Source: Streptococcus tangpeifui
Lineage (GTDB): Bacteria > Bacillota > Bacilli > Lactobacillales > Streptococcaceae
Direction of reading: 5' to 3'
Length of the DNA stretch: 64,000 nt
Assembly (NCBI RefSeq): GCF_011038795.1
Contig: NZ_JAAKDU010000003.1
Coordinates: 248,001 to 312,000 of the forward strand
The translations under genes were made by a program, and so were the position numbers. The first letter of the stretch is position 1. Every line of letters starts with the position of its first letter. The notes beneath the pieces were generated by a model. That model was given only the letters and a program-made list of their open reading frames with translations, did not search any database and was not told where the DNA came from. This document shows positions 17,961 through 26,767 of the stretch, piece after piece.

Positions 17961-17985
17961 CAGCCGTTCTTTACCAGAGCGGCTG
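17961..17985. terminator. Hairpin terminator between LysR and OYE genes
   Basis: CAGCCGTTCT pairs with AGAGCGGCTG over a five-base loop, with a T-run on the minus strand (TTTTTGTG). It could end leftward transcription of the flavin oxidoreductase gene. Confidence 0.6.
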
Positions 17986-18022
17986 AAACAAAATAAATGG
18001 AAGCTAGAAGCCTTATTATCAG

Positions 18023-18055
18023 CCACCAGCCTAGCTGGTGGTTTTCTTGTTTTTC
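18023..18055 (+). terminator. Strong Rho-independent terminator
   Basis: CCACCAGC-CTA-GCTGGTGG is a perfect eight-pair stem followed by a T-rich tract (TTTTCTTGTTTTT). It lies downstream of the LysR gene. The remaining bases to 18237 hold no recognised gene. Confidence 0.8.
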
Positions 18056-18237
18056 TCTCTGAGAAAACTGGCTGGAAGCCATGATTTAAAAAGGGAATAC
18101 AGCCAAAATCAAATTCTTTGCTGCTTGACTGCATTCTCTTTTTGTGTTTTTACAGTCAGCTGAAACCAAGCTGGAACAACCGGCAAAGACCATTGTTTCA
18201 AAAGCTGACAATCTAAATTTAGTTCCAAAAAACAGTA

Positions 18238-19422
18238 TTATTGTGTACCATCATGGGTGACAACATCATCAAGGCTGGTTGTTGATAGGGTTTTGAGATA
18301 ATCAATACCCGGCATAGCAAAGTATTCAGCATTTGCCAGCAGATCAATCAAGCCCGGTGTCAGATGAGAATTTTTAACCGATTCTTCGCTGAATTCCAAG
18401 AAAATCTTATCTGCCTGACCGGTCTGCAATTTATAAGCGATTTGCGGATCAATCAGCGTTGCGCGGCCAAGTGATACAATATCCACATAGTTCAGAGCGT
18501 CTTCCATTTTTTCAACAGTGTGAATACCGCCGGCAATCAACTCTAAAGTTGGTGCTTGAATCCCTTCGCCCAGCAATTGGGCAAAATTCTTATCCGAATC
18601 AACAGGAGTCGACGTATAGTCATTGGTTGAGAGATGAATATAGTCAAACTCAAAGGTTTCCGTCAACTTTTTGACCAGCTGCTGTGATTCATGCCAGGTA
18701 TAGCCGACATTATCGCCATGGATTTCTTCAGGACTAATACGGTAGCCAACGATAAAGTCTTTAGGTGCAAATTCTTCGGCAGCCTTGAACACTTCACGCG
18801 CTACTTCAATAGCAAAATTCATACGTTTGTCCAGCGATCCACCCCAGAAATCTGTACGAAGATTGGAAAAAGCCGAGAAAAATTCCTGATGGAGATAGTG
18901 GTTAGCACCGTGAATTTCAACACCGTCAAAACCGCAGTCAATGGCACGTTTGGTCGCAGCACCAAAATCTTTGACAATTTGCCAGACTTCATCTTCAGTC
19001 AACTCATGCAAAGGGTAGTCAATCCAAGGAAAATCCATAGCAGATGGCACTTCCACACGACCACCGAGGACATGGCGGTACTGTGCTTCACGGCCAGAGT
19101 GCACCAACTGCAAAATCGCTTTGTTGCCATCTTTTTTAAGAGCATTAGCAATTTTAGTCAAACCCGGTTTAAAATCGTCATTGTAAATGGCTAATTGTTC
19201 ACGGTCCTTTGCCCATGAGCGTGACGGTCCGCCATTGGGACTAACGCTGGTGTACTCCACAATGACCATTCCTGCAGACTGCGAACGTGCTGCATAATAA
19301 TCGATGGTGTCCTGTGTCACCTTCTCATCCAAACCACTGTTAGTCAGCATGGGGGACTGAGCTGTCCGCGTTTTAATACTTGCGCCATGGCGAAAAGTTA
19401 CAGTATCTGTCAATTTTTTCAT
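18238..19422 (-). CDS. Old Yellow Enzyme family NADH:flavin oxidoreductase
   Basis: A 394-residue FMN-dependent TIM-barrel enzyme. The substrate-binding pair is in GVEIHGANHYL, followed by QEFFSAFSNLRTDFWGGS, and the C-terminal FMN phosphate site is IVSLGRATL. Such enzymes reduce activated alkenes, quinones and nitro compounds with NAD(P)H. The length fits the shorter OYE group without the C-terminal Fe-S/FAD domains of 2,4-dienoyl-CoA reductase. AAGGAGG lies upstream of the start. It is monocistronic, with an inverted repeat in its promoter region. Confidence 0.92.
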   Translation of the reverse strand: MKKLTDTVTFRHGASIKTRTAQSPMLTNSGLDEKVTQDTIDYYAARSQSAGMVIVEYTSVSPNGGPSRSWAKDREQLAIYNDDFKPGLTKIANALKKDGNKAILQLVHSGREAQYRHVLGGRVEVPSAMDFPWIDYPLHELTEDEVWQIVKDFGAATKRAIDCGFDGVEIHGANHYLHQEFFSAFSNLRTDFWGGSLDKRMNFAIEVAREVFKAAEEFAPKDFIVGYRISPEEIHGDNVGYTWHESQQLVKKLTETFEFDYIHLSTNDYTSTPVDSDKNFAQLLGEGIQAPTLELIAGGIHTVEKMEDALNYVDIVSLGRATLIDPQIAYKLQTGQADKIFLEFSEESVKNSHLTPGLIDLLANAEYFAMPGIDYLKTLSTTSLDDVVTHDGTQ

Positions 19423-19499
19423 AATGAAAGCGCCTCCTTATTCTGATAAATCAAGTTTAACATTTCACAAGTTATTTAGGAAGTTCACGAAACTTGATA

Positions 19500-19524
19500 C
19501 AGTGTTGACTGTAACTAAACACTG
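19500..19524. promoter_or_regulatory. Candidate operator upstream of the OYE gene
   Basis: CAGTGTT (19500-19506) and AACACTG (19518-19524) form a perfect seven-base inverted repeat with 11 bases between. It lies about 80 bases before the start codon and is the kind of site bound by MarR or HxlR dimers; the regulator is unknown. Confidence 0.4.
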
Positions 19525-19617
19525 AAAGTTACCGTACGATATCATAAAAATAAGACTAGAACCAACACATTTCCAATCCCATTTTACTATTTATTAGTCA
19601 GATAAATTTTATAGCAC

Positions 19618-19794
19618 CTAGTCCTTTAAAGGTAAGCTGAGGGTCACTTCCCCTTGCCCCAGAAGCTACTTGGCCTGAAAATAGTCAAGTTTCATATAAG
19701 ACCGGCTATTGGAACCGTAGGAAATTACTAACTTATATAACCTATCTCTATCAATAAAGATCTGCATTTTAGCAGGGACCAAAGGTAGCTTGAA
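19618..19794 (-). pseudogene. Unidentified decayed coding fragment
   Basis: A 59-codon leftward stretch without a start codon is open except for one internal TAG (codon 43). Its codons read like a real protein end (KMQIFIDRDRLYKLVISYG, then SYMKLDYFQAK, then EVTLSLPLKD). No family was recognised. The rest of the gap from 19525 to 20094 shows no other gene, so this may be the last trace of a lost one. Confidence 0.35.
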
Positions 19795-20094
19795 TTAATG
19801 CTTCCCCAATGTTACGGTTGTATCAGCCTAAGATTGACTATCAATAATATACAGTTTGTTAAAATCAGCTGAATGTCTTCATAGTCAAAAGCAGTCCAGA
19901 CATGAAAAAACCTCCATCAGCTATTAAACTGACAAAGGATTTTTAAATATCCCAAAAGGTCATCTTCAGCCTGCAGCATTAATATGATGATCTTCCTATA
20001 ACCCTAACAGCCGTGTTGTAGCTTTCAGAGCATCGCTAAGCCATTCCTTACTTTTCTCTTAGGAGTAAAAGAGTCTCCCATGTTTTTAATGCCA

Positions 20095-21444
20095 TTATTC
20101 TGATTTCAAGAGCGGGGTCAATGTTGCCCATAGCATATAAGTTTGGGTTGGGAAGGACATAATCATACTGTTAAGATCCTTAGCCGTCATTTTCTTCTCA
20201 ATGATCGGTGTTAACCAATCGAGCCATGAACCAACCTGACTGGAAATGGCTGCTGCTCCTACTAAGTAATTTTCACGATCAAAAATCAAGGTCAGTCCTG
20301 AATCTAATTCATGGTTGTTGACCCAGTCATTTAGCTTGCCCCATGGAATTTCAACCAATTTGTATTGCTCAGACTTGGCTGCGGCCTCATCAATAGTCAC
20401 ACCCACTTGTCCGATACGAGGAAGGGTAAAGACTAGATTTGGCACGACGGGATAATCAATTTCAGGTCCTTCAGGATTTAGAATATCACGCCCGATATAA
20501 TTGGACTCAAACTCAGCTGTCGGAGTCAATTTAGGAATGGTTTTATCGACCACATCACCTGAAGCGTAGATGTTAGGGACAGCAGTACGCATGTAGCTAT
20601 CTACCTTAATACCGCGTCGGCTGGCTTCAATACCAAGCTCTTCTAAACCAATATTTTCAATATTAGCCACGCGGCCTGTTGCATCAAGAACAAAATCCCC
20701 AACGGCACTGATACCATCCTTACTGGACACCCGTAAACCACCGTCAACTTCTTCCACAGAGGATACTGCTTGGTTAAAGTGGAATACGGCACCTTGTGAT
20801 TTAAATTTGTCGACAATCTTCTTCACGTATTTTTCGGGATAGGCGAGCAGGGGGCGATCAGCATACTCAAAGAATGTCACTTTCTTCCCAGCTAATAAAG
20901 CCATAGAAGCAAATTCCATCCCGATAATACCTGCTCCAATCACTATCATGTGATCAGGTAAAACGTCTAAATCTAGAAATTCTGTACTGCCATTCGTTAA
21001 TTCCTTACCGGGAATATCAAGCTTAGCATTTCGAGCACCTGTACCGATGACAATGTACTCTGCTGAGAATTTCTGATCACCGACGGCCACAGTATGAGCG
21101 TCTTCAATACTGCCGCGACCGCGAATAATATCAACTCCCAGTTCCTTAAACATAGCTGCAGAAGCCACTTGAAAGCCTGCCAAAGTCTGGCGCTTATGAG
21201 CCATAAGCTTTGTCCAGTCAATCTGAACATCTGCTTTAAGGCCCAAATCCTGATAATTAAGCAGGCCATCTAAATATTCAAATGGCCCATCCAAAAGAAT
21301 TTTGGCATCACAGCCATAATTAGTACAAACACCACCAATTTTATCCGCTTCGATCATCGCAACCTTTTTACCAGCTGCTGCAAGAAGTCTAGCACCGTGA
21401 TTATTAGCGTGCCCGCTTCCAATAAATATTACATCATAATCCAT
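20095..21444 (-). CDS. FAD-dependent pyridine nucleotide-disulfide oxidoreductase family protein
   Basis: A 449-residue flavoprotein. FAD binds at GSGHANNHGARL (residues 9-20), the redox cysteine pair is in GGVCTNYGCDAK (about 39-46), NAD(P) binds at VIGAGIIGMEFA (about 170), and the second FAD motif is YASGDV. The fold matches lipoamide dehydrogenase and glutathione or mycothione reductase. The usual C-terminal HPT/HPS catalytic histidine is not seen; the corresponding end reads SFPTQTYML. A specific substrate therefore cannot be named. It stands alone. Confidence 0.85.
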   Translation of the reverse strand: MDYDVIFIGSGHANNHGARLLAAAGKKVAMIEADKIGGVCTNYGCDAKILLDGPFEYLDGLLNYQDLGLKADVQIDWTKLMAHKRQTLAGFQVASAAMFKELGVDIIRGRGSIEDAHTVAVGDQKFSAEYIVIGTGARNAKLDIPGKELTNGSTEFLDLDVLPDHMIVIGAGIIGMEFASMALLAGKKVTFFEYADRPLLAYPEKYVKKIVDKFKSQGAVFHFNQAVSSVEEVDGGLRVSSKDGISAVGDFVLDATGRVANIENIGLEELGIEASRRGIKVDSYMRTAVPNIYASGDVVDKTIPKLTPTAEFESNYIGRDILNPEGPEIDYPVVPNLVFTLPRIGQVGVTIDEAAAKSEQYKLVEIPWGKLNDWVNNHELDSGLTLIFDRENYLVGAAAISSQVGSWLDWLTPIIEKKMTAKDLNSMIMSFPTQTYMLWATLTPLLKSE

Positions 21445-21599
21445 GATTATTCCTCCCTATTGCTCTAGTTCAATTACTGGATTAGAGAGTGACAACAAAA
21501 TCAAGAGGTTGGGCAAAACTTGTCCAGTCTCCCTGTTTTGAAGTACACTCTTGGCGCAGTGGTTGGGAGCAAGACTTGTTAGCCACACCAAGAAGTCTT

Positions 21600-22194
21600 C
21601 CCCCTGCACAGTTCATTAGAGAGTGAGACAGAAGTCAATTGACTTCGTCTTCCCACCTCCGCACAGTTGATTAGGAATTGACATGAACTAACGTTCATAG
21701 AATTGGATATCCTCCAACAGTTCCCCAAACAAACTGTTGGAGCTATCACTTGCGGAGCAGTTAAACAGTCCACTAGACTGTTTAAGGGGCGCCTGAAAAT
21801 AGGAATGCGCCCCGAGATAAGGACCTCCAATCAACCACTGCGTCAAACTGTTATTACTGCAAAAATAGAAGGCTGGAATACTTTTTTTCCAGCTTCAAAG
21901 AACCACTGCTAGCTAGTTTTCCTTTTACCACAAGGCCAAAGCGGAAAACTTAAACGAATGTGATAACAGCCTCCATCTCATTTCCAACCTCCAAAGGTCC
22001 ACCGGACCTTTGGAGCTATGCGGGGTAGGTTAAAAAGGTTTGAGAAATCTTTTTAATTGGGAAATGAAACTCGCAAAGCCAGTGTTAAAAACGCTCTGGC
22101 AAAAGACCCTTTCAGGTCACTACTTTAAAACTCGGACGTGGTGAGAGTCAAAATTCTCAATTTTGAGGTTGATCCCACTCCCTACTGATTAGGT
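21600..22194. repeat. Long modular hairpin repeat, family 2 (two-module copy)
   Basis: About 600 non-coding bases rich in hairpins. The left module (about 21640-21850) matches, in inverse orientation, 44500-44700: both share CTCCGCACAGTTGATTA, a TTAAACAGTC/GACTGTTTAA-type stem and a GGGGCGC/GCGCCCC-type stem. The right module (about 21903-22194) matches 62966-63246 along its whole length, with altered stems that still pair (CTCCAAAGGTCC/GGACCTTTGGAG here). No open frame of note is present. It fills most of the gap between the flavoprotein and the ABM gene. Confidence 0.65.
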
Positions 22195-22268
22195 CCTACT
22201 CTTTGTTCCTTTGCTGAGCAAGAACACCAACGATTTACTAATTAATGCCATATTGTTACCAAACAGAC

Positions 22269-22577
22269 TTAGTCTGCCAAGACGTGATAGCTGTTAACTT
22301 TACGAGTAACATGCTGACGAACTTCTTTTACCTCAGGCTTTTGGTGCCTTTGAGCATGCTCAGGACGGTTGAGCCAAGCTTCGAAGTCTTCCTTTTTATT
22401 CCATTTTGACACAAGAACGAAGTCAACTGTTCCGTCTTTGACTTCACCCTGCCAGCCTTCGGCAGCAAGGTTGCCTTCCCAGGCTTTCAGTGACGCTACA
22501 TCGCGTTTAATTTTTTCAAGAAATTCTTCTTGATAATCTTTTTCTACTGTAAATACTGCGGTTTGTACGATTGCCAT
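22269..22577 (-). CDS. ABM-domain monooxygenase-like protein
   Basis: A 102-residue protein of the antibiotic biosynthesis monooxygenase superfamily (dimeric ferredoxin-like fold). Indicative blocks are VFTVEKDYQEEFLEKI, an SKWNKKEDFEAWL strand-helix region and the C-terminal HVTRKV. Such small proteins oxidise quinols or haem-like rings without cofactor, or have no known substrate. AAGGAG precedes the start. It is the third gene of an operon with an OhrR-type regulator and an NrdI-like flavodoxin. Confidence 0.75.
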   Translation of the reverse strand: MAIVQTAVFTVEKDYQEEFLEKIKRDVASLKAWEGNLAAEGWQGEVKDGTVDFVLVSKWNKKEDFEAWLNRPEHAQRHQKPEVKEVRQHVTRKVNSYHVLAD

Positions 22578-22635
22578 AATTTTATCTCCTTATTTTTATC
22601 TCCTATTTTCAAGGCTGTTAATGACTCGAAATTTT

Positions 22636-22992
22636 TTATAGATTCTTCAAGGCTTGAGTCAAGGCTTTCAAGTCTTCTTCAGTGCCCACACCATCAAGCT
22701 TAGCTAAAACCGGTACCCCGTAAGCCTTACTGATATTGTCAGCCGCATAGTTAAAGGTTGCAGCATGTTTTTCCATAGAACCACTGCCAACGACTGCCTG
22801 AACACCGGGATTATGGCTCAAAAACTCTTCAACCGGTTTAGGTGTTTGACCTTTTCCAGTCGAGTAAGTAAAGATCACATAGTCTCCATCAATGCTCTCA
22901 TTTCCTTTTTCAATTTTTAAGGTATCGGCATAACCAAGCTGATTCACAATTTTTTCGACGTTCCCTGAACGACTGGCATAAACAATTTTCAT
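22636..22992 (-). CDS. nrdI: NrdI-like flavodoxin
   Basis: A 118-residue flavodoxin-fold protein. The N-terminal FMN phosphate loop is YASRSGNVEKIV, and FTYSTGKGQTPKPVEEFL and VGSGSMEKH match the NrdI family, whose members supply oxidant to assemble the manganese cofactor of class Ib ribonucleotide reductase. Here it is not next to nrdE or nrdF but behind an OhrR-type regulator, so an extra stress-linked NrdI or a general flavodoxin is possible. Confidence 0.75.
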   Translation of the reverse strand: MKIVYASRSGNVEKIVNQLGYADTLKIEKGNESIDGDYVIFTYSTGKGQTPKPVEEFLSHNPGVQAVVGSGSMEKHAATFNYAADNISKAYGVPVLAKLDGVGTEEDLKALTQALKNL

Positions 22993-23001
22993 CTAACTAC
23001 C

Positions 23002-23487
23002 TCACTTTCTTTTACGTTCTTGCTGAAAGAAGTCCATCATCTCTTGCAGGGACTGCATTAGGCCATCCACCTCACCCATGCCCTTGAATCCCTTGGCAAT
23101 TTCTGCCTGAATAGCCAAGGCAGCTGTTTTAAGAGCTTGTCCTTCCTCAGTGATAGTAACCACCAAATCACGAGCATCTGTCTTTGAACGGGCTTTAGTG
23201 ATGAAGCCTTTATCTTCAAGTTTTTTCAATACTGGTGTTAAAGTACCACTATCCAAAAATACCCTGTCACGAAGATCCCTGGTAATCACTTCTTGCTCCT
23301 CCCACAAAACCATCATGACCACATATTGGGTGTAGGTCAAGCCAATTTCGGCTAATAAGGGTGTATAGCGGTTGATAAATTCCCTTGAAGTCACATAGAG
23401 TGAAAAACAGAGGTTATTTCCTAATAATAAAGATGACTCCTTTGCGCCAACCAACTCATCCGCCTTACTTTGTATATTAGTAGTCAC
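23002..23487 (-). CDS. OhrR-type MarR regulator
   Basis: A 161-residue MarR protein that matches the OhrR group: LCFSLYVTSREF places the peroxide-sensing cysteine at residue 27, and LGLTYTQY-like and FLDSGTLTPVLKKLEDKGFI segments follow as in OhrR. Such proteins repress peroxiredoxin-like genes until organic hydroperoxide or hypochlorite oxidises the cysteine. The start is a GTG behind GAGGGGG. No ohr gene is adjacent; instead it leads an operon with an NrdI-like flavodoxin and an ABM protein. Two AATCGATT sites lie over its promoter. Confidence 0.85.
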   Translation of the reverse strand: MTTNIQSKADELVGAKESSLLLGNNLCFSLYVTSREFINRYTPLLAEIGLTYTQYVVMMVLWEEQEVITRDLRDRVFLDSGTLTPVLKKLEDKGFITKARSKTDARDLVVTITEEGQALKTAALAIQAEIAKGFKGMGEVDGLMQSLQEMMDFFQQERKRK

Positions 23488-23516
23488 ATCATCCCCCTCT
23501 TCAATCAGTTGCTTTT

Positions 23517-23563
23517 AATCGATTTTATGAGATCAGTTTAGCACAATCGATTTACTCTGACAA
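23517..23563 (-). promoter_or_regulatory. Promoter with paired AATCGATT operators
   Basis: Minus strand TTGTCA (23558-23563), 17 bases, TAAACT (23535-23540). Palindrome AATCGATT occurs at 23545-23552 inside the spacer and at 23517-23524 just downstream, 28 bases apart. The geometry suits autorepression by the OhrR-type protein. Confidence 0.5.
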
Positions 23564-23672
23564 AAAATTTGTCTGACAAATATGATGTCAAAAGAAAAAG
23601 ACCTTTTCAGGCCTTTTCAATTAATTCCCATTCTTCTTGGCAGGAGCGTTGTTTAAATCTTGAGTGTATCTA

Positions 23673-23753
23673 TCACGGCTTCATAAATTCACTAGCTCCT
23701 GCTACAACGATCACATGAGTCAACCAAAAATCCTTAGTTGTCCCATACCAGTG
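23673..23753 (-). pseudogene. C-terminal fragment of a cupin gene
   Basis: The 27 codons read HWYGTTKDFWLTHV, then VAGASEFMKP and a stop. They match the end of the intact cupin at 35554-35973 (HWHGATKDSWFSHI, then AGASEFYEP). Upstream the frame is closed by stops. It is a third, most decayed trace of this gene in the window. Confidence 0.7.
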
Positions 23754-23797
23754 TCTGACACTCTAATCCGTTCACCTAGTTTTGGCATCTTCCAGAA

Positions 23798-25456
23798 TTA
23801 CTTGACTGCCTTAAAAATCATAGTCATTTTGGTTCCCTTACCTTCTTGGCTGTCAACGAGGATTTGAGCATCATGCATTTGTACGGCATGCTTGACGATA
23901 GAGAGACCAAGTCCTGTACCACCGACCTTCTTGGAGCGGCTTTTATCGATGCGGTAGAAGCGTTCAAAGATGCGCGACTGGTCCTGTTCGGACATACCAA
24001 TACCGTTATCTTCCACTTCTAGGATGACTTGATTAGTCTTGGGAGCGATACGGATGTCCACCTTGCCGCCATCATGATTATAGGTAATAGCATTGTCGCA
24101 GAGATTGTAAATAATGGATTCCAACAAGGCCGGATTCGCCTTAATCGTGGCTGACTGGCCAATGAGATTGAGAGAAATCTCATGCTCATCAGCCTTAGGC
24201 AGGAGAGTCTTGATAACATCTTCTGCCACTTCGTGAACATCCACCAAAGACATTTCCACTTGTTCCCGCTCATCTAAATGGGAGAGATTAATGATGTCTT
24301 CAACCAGCTGAATCATTCGTTTGGATTCTTGATAGATTTTCTGAGCAAATTTTGGCACATCCTCTCCCGTGACCAGCCGATTCGCCATCATTTCGGAATA
24401 ACCTGAGATGACATGGAGGGGTGTTTTGAGTTCATGAGAGACATTAGCTGTAAATTCACGACGCATCCGCTCGATCTGCACCTGATCGGTAATATCAAAG
24501 AGCAAGAGGACTACGCCAGTCACCGCGTCGTACTCACCAACCGGCCTAGCTAAGACACGAAAGACGGCCTGGTCCATCTCCAGGTAGCCTTCCCCTTTAT
24601 GACCATTTAACCCTTTGTCAACTAAATCATTAAGCTGATAATCCCTGCTAACATCTATAATATCACGACCGATACTAGTCTCATCCGTTTCAAACAGATG
24701 CTGAGCTGCTCCATTGATACTGATAATCTGACGGTTGCTGTTGAGGAGGATCATCCCCTCTTTAATCCGCGAGGTAATGGTGTCAAACTCCTGCTGACGC
24801 TGAGCTAAAAGATTTTCACGCTGACTGATTTCTTGCTGGTGATGGTCAATGCGGCGCAAGAGTGGCGATAACTCTTCATAAGCATCATTCTCAAGGGGGG
24901 TCTCAAGATTGAGTTGATTGATCGGTGCTACCAGACGATTGGCTGTCCTGCGGGCTAAAAAGACTGACAAGAATACGGCTACCAATACGACTAAAAAGAT
25001 CGGTTGACTCATTCGTATCAAGAGTAAGAGGATTGTATGCTGAGTCACAGATAGACGAACCACTGTCCCATTCTCTAACCGCTTAGCTGTATAGAGAGAG
25101 CGCTGCGTTAGCGTTGATGAGTATCTGGAACTTTCTCCAGTCCCGTGCGCTAGAGCATCTTTGATTTCCTGACGGTTGGCATGATTTCCCATTTTTGCTG
25201 TATCCGTCTCACTATCATAAAGGACTTGGCCTGACTGATCGATCCAAGTCACCCGAATCAAGGAAGTATCCAAGTGCTCAAAGTACTCCGGTCCAGATAA
25301 ATCGATTCCTTGAGCTACTAAACGAGTCTCTGTGCGCAATTGGTCAAACTGATTTTCAGTGAAATAGCGATAGAGCACACCTGAAATCATTAGTAAAGTC
25401 GCTAATAACACCCCTAGAGTGGCCAATAAGGTTGCGCTGAAAATCCTACGTGTCAT
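23798..25456 (-). CDS. phoR: PhoR-type sensor histidine kinase of the phosphate system
   Basis: A 552-residue membrane kinase: TM near 8-28, an extracellular loop, TM near 147-167, HAMP, PAS (about 225-330), the phosphorylated histidine in SHELKTPL (about 339), then the ATPase domain with NLCDNAITYN, DNGIGM and GTGLGLSIVK. It is the last gene of the pst operon and overlaps the response regulator gene by 11 bases. By context it should sense phosphate supply through the Pst complex and PhoU. Streptococcal names pnpS or phoR are used. Confidence 0.9.
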   Translation of the reverse strand: MTRRIFSATLLATLGVLLATLLMISGVLYRYFTENQFDQLRTETRLVAQGIDLSGPEYFEHLDTSLIRVTWIDQSGQVLYDSETDTAKMGNHANRQEIKDALAHGTGESSRYSSTLTQRSLYTAKRLENGTVVRLSVTQHTILLLLIRMSQPIFLVVLVAVFLSVFLARRTANRLVAPINQLNLETPLENDAYEELSPLLRRIDHHQQEISQRENLLAQRQQEFDTITSRIKEGMILLNSNRQIISINGAAQHLFETDETSIGRDIIDVSRDYQLNDLVDKGLNGHKGEGYLEMDQAVFRVLARPVGEYDAVTGVVLLLFDITDQVQIERMRREFTANVSHELKTPLHVISGYSEMMANRLVTGEDVPKFAQKIYQESKRMIQLVEDIINLSHLDEREQVEMSLVDVHEVAEDVIKTLLPKADEHEISLNLIGQSATIKANPALLESIIYNLCDNAITYNHDGGKVDIRIAPKTNQVILEVEDNGIGMSEQDQSRIFERFYRIDKSRSKKVGGTGLGLSIVKHAVQMHDAQILVDSQEGKGTKMTMIFKAVK

Positions 25457-26120
25457 CTTCTACCTCCATCCGATACCCGATACCTCGGACTGTCTGGATG
25501 GAGGAACCACTCTCACCCAGCTTGGTACGCAGCGTTCCAATATGAACATCAACTGTCCGTGTCTCAAGAACCGCTTGCTCTCCCCAGACCGCATCTAATA
25601 GCTCCTGGCGGGAAAAGACACGTTTTGGATAACGCATCATAAGCTCTAAGAGGTCGAATTCCTTTCGAGTCAAGGTCAGACGCTGATCATCTACTGTTAC
25701 CAAATGCTGCTCACTATCAAGACTGATAGCCCCCAGCTTGAGCTTACTTATCCTTGGCTGACTCCGACGCAGCACTGCTTTGATGCGAGAAATCATTTCC
25801 ATCATGCCAAAAGGCTTAACCAAATAGTCATCTGCTCCCAAGTCCAAGCCTTTAACTTTATCAAACTCCGTCCCTTTGGCCGTCGACATGATAACTGGAA
25901 TATCCTTGGTTGACGATTTTTCTTTTAGCTTCTTGAGAATACTAAGCCCATCCTCATCTAACATCATGATATCTAATAGAATGAGCTGAGGCTGCTGCAG
26001 TTTAAGAGCTGCCCAAAATGGAGCACTGCTCTCAAACCCTTTGGCATCAAATCCTGCTGTCTGCAAACTATAGACAACCAGTTCACGAATGTCATCATCA
26101 TCTTCCACGCAATAAATCAT
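25446..26120 (-). CDS. phoB: PhoB/PhoP-type response regulator
   Basis: A 224-residue OmpR-family regulator. The receiver has the phosphorylated aspartate in LILLDIMM (about residue 50) and the conserved lysine in YLVKPFG; the C-terminal winged helix ends with TVRGIGYRME. It should bind the Pho box before pstS. The start overlaps phoU by four bases and the end overlaps phoR, so the genes are translationally coupled. Also called pnpR in streptococci. Confidence 0.9.
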   Translation of the reverse strand: MIYCVEDDDDIRELVVYSLQTAGFDAKGFESSAPFWAALKLQQPQLILLDIMMLDEDGLSILKKLKEKSSTKDIPVIMSTAKGTEFDKVKGLDLGADDYLVKPFGMMEMISRIKAVLRRSQPRISKLKLGAISLDSEQHLVTVDDQRLTLTRKEFDLLELMMRYPKRVFSRQELLDAVWGEQAVLETRTVDVHIGTLRTKLGESGSSIQTVRGIGYRMEVEDDT

Positions 26121-26767
26121 GCACTATCTCCATCTAACTGTCCTGTAATTGAGTAGAGCACCCACTTGGCAATATTCACCGTATGATCACCGATACGCTC
26201 GACATACTTAGCCACCATTAAGAGATCCACAGCGTACTCCCCATCTGCATTCGGCTGAGAAAAGTAGGTGATGAGTTTTTTCTTTATTGTATCAAATTGT
26301 TGGTTGACTTTCTCGTCGTCTTGAATAACTTTTTGAGCTTTCTCCATATCCTCTTCGACAAAGGCATCGATACTAGCTGTCACCATTGTACTCACTCGCT
26401 TGGTCATATCTTCAAGGAGCTCTACTTCTGGTCCTGAAACAATGTGCTTTTGCGACATGATGGATGCCATTTCACCAGACTGAGCACCAATACGCTTCAT
26501 ATCGTAAACCATCTTAAGAGCAGCCGAGATACGGCGCAGGTCCTTAGCCACCGGTTGCTGCCGCAACAAGAGTTTCAGGCACTGAGACTCAATATCTCGC
26601 TCTAAATGATCGATACGCCTAGCTGTCTCAGATACTTGTTCAGCTAAGTGAAACTCATCGTCTTTCAGGATATCTAATGACAGGGTAATAGCTTCTTCAC
26701 AGAGGGACCCCATAATACTGAGATCCTTATCTAGGTCATTCAACTGATGATCAAATTTACTACGCAT
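26117..26767 (-). CDS. phoU: Phosphate uptake regulator PhoU
   Basis: A 216-residue all-helical protein with the duplicated PhoU domain: LLRQQPVAKDLRRISAALKMVYDMKRIG in the first half and LLMVAKYVERIGDHTVNIAKW in the second (metal-binding E/D motifs). PhoU links the Pst transporter to the PhoR kinase and limits phosphate uptake. It starts at the last base of pstB. Confidence 0.95.
   Translation of the reverse strand: MRSKFDHQLNDLDKDLSIMGSLCEEAITLSLDILKDDEFHLAEQVSETARRIDHLERDIESQCLKLLLRQQPVAKDLRRISAALKMVYDMKRIGAQSGEMASIMSQKHIVSGPEVELLEDMTKRVSTMVTASIDAFVEEDMEKAQKVIQDDEKVNQQFDTIKKKLITYFSQPNADGEYAVDLLMVAKYVERIGDHTVNIAKWVLYSITGQLDGDSA

Noticed and set aside
23664..23867. 67-codon rightward frame between the OhrR-type gene and phoR
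   Set aside because: It is the opposite strand of the cupin fragment and of the phoR end.
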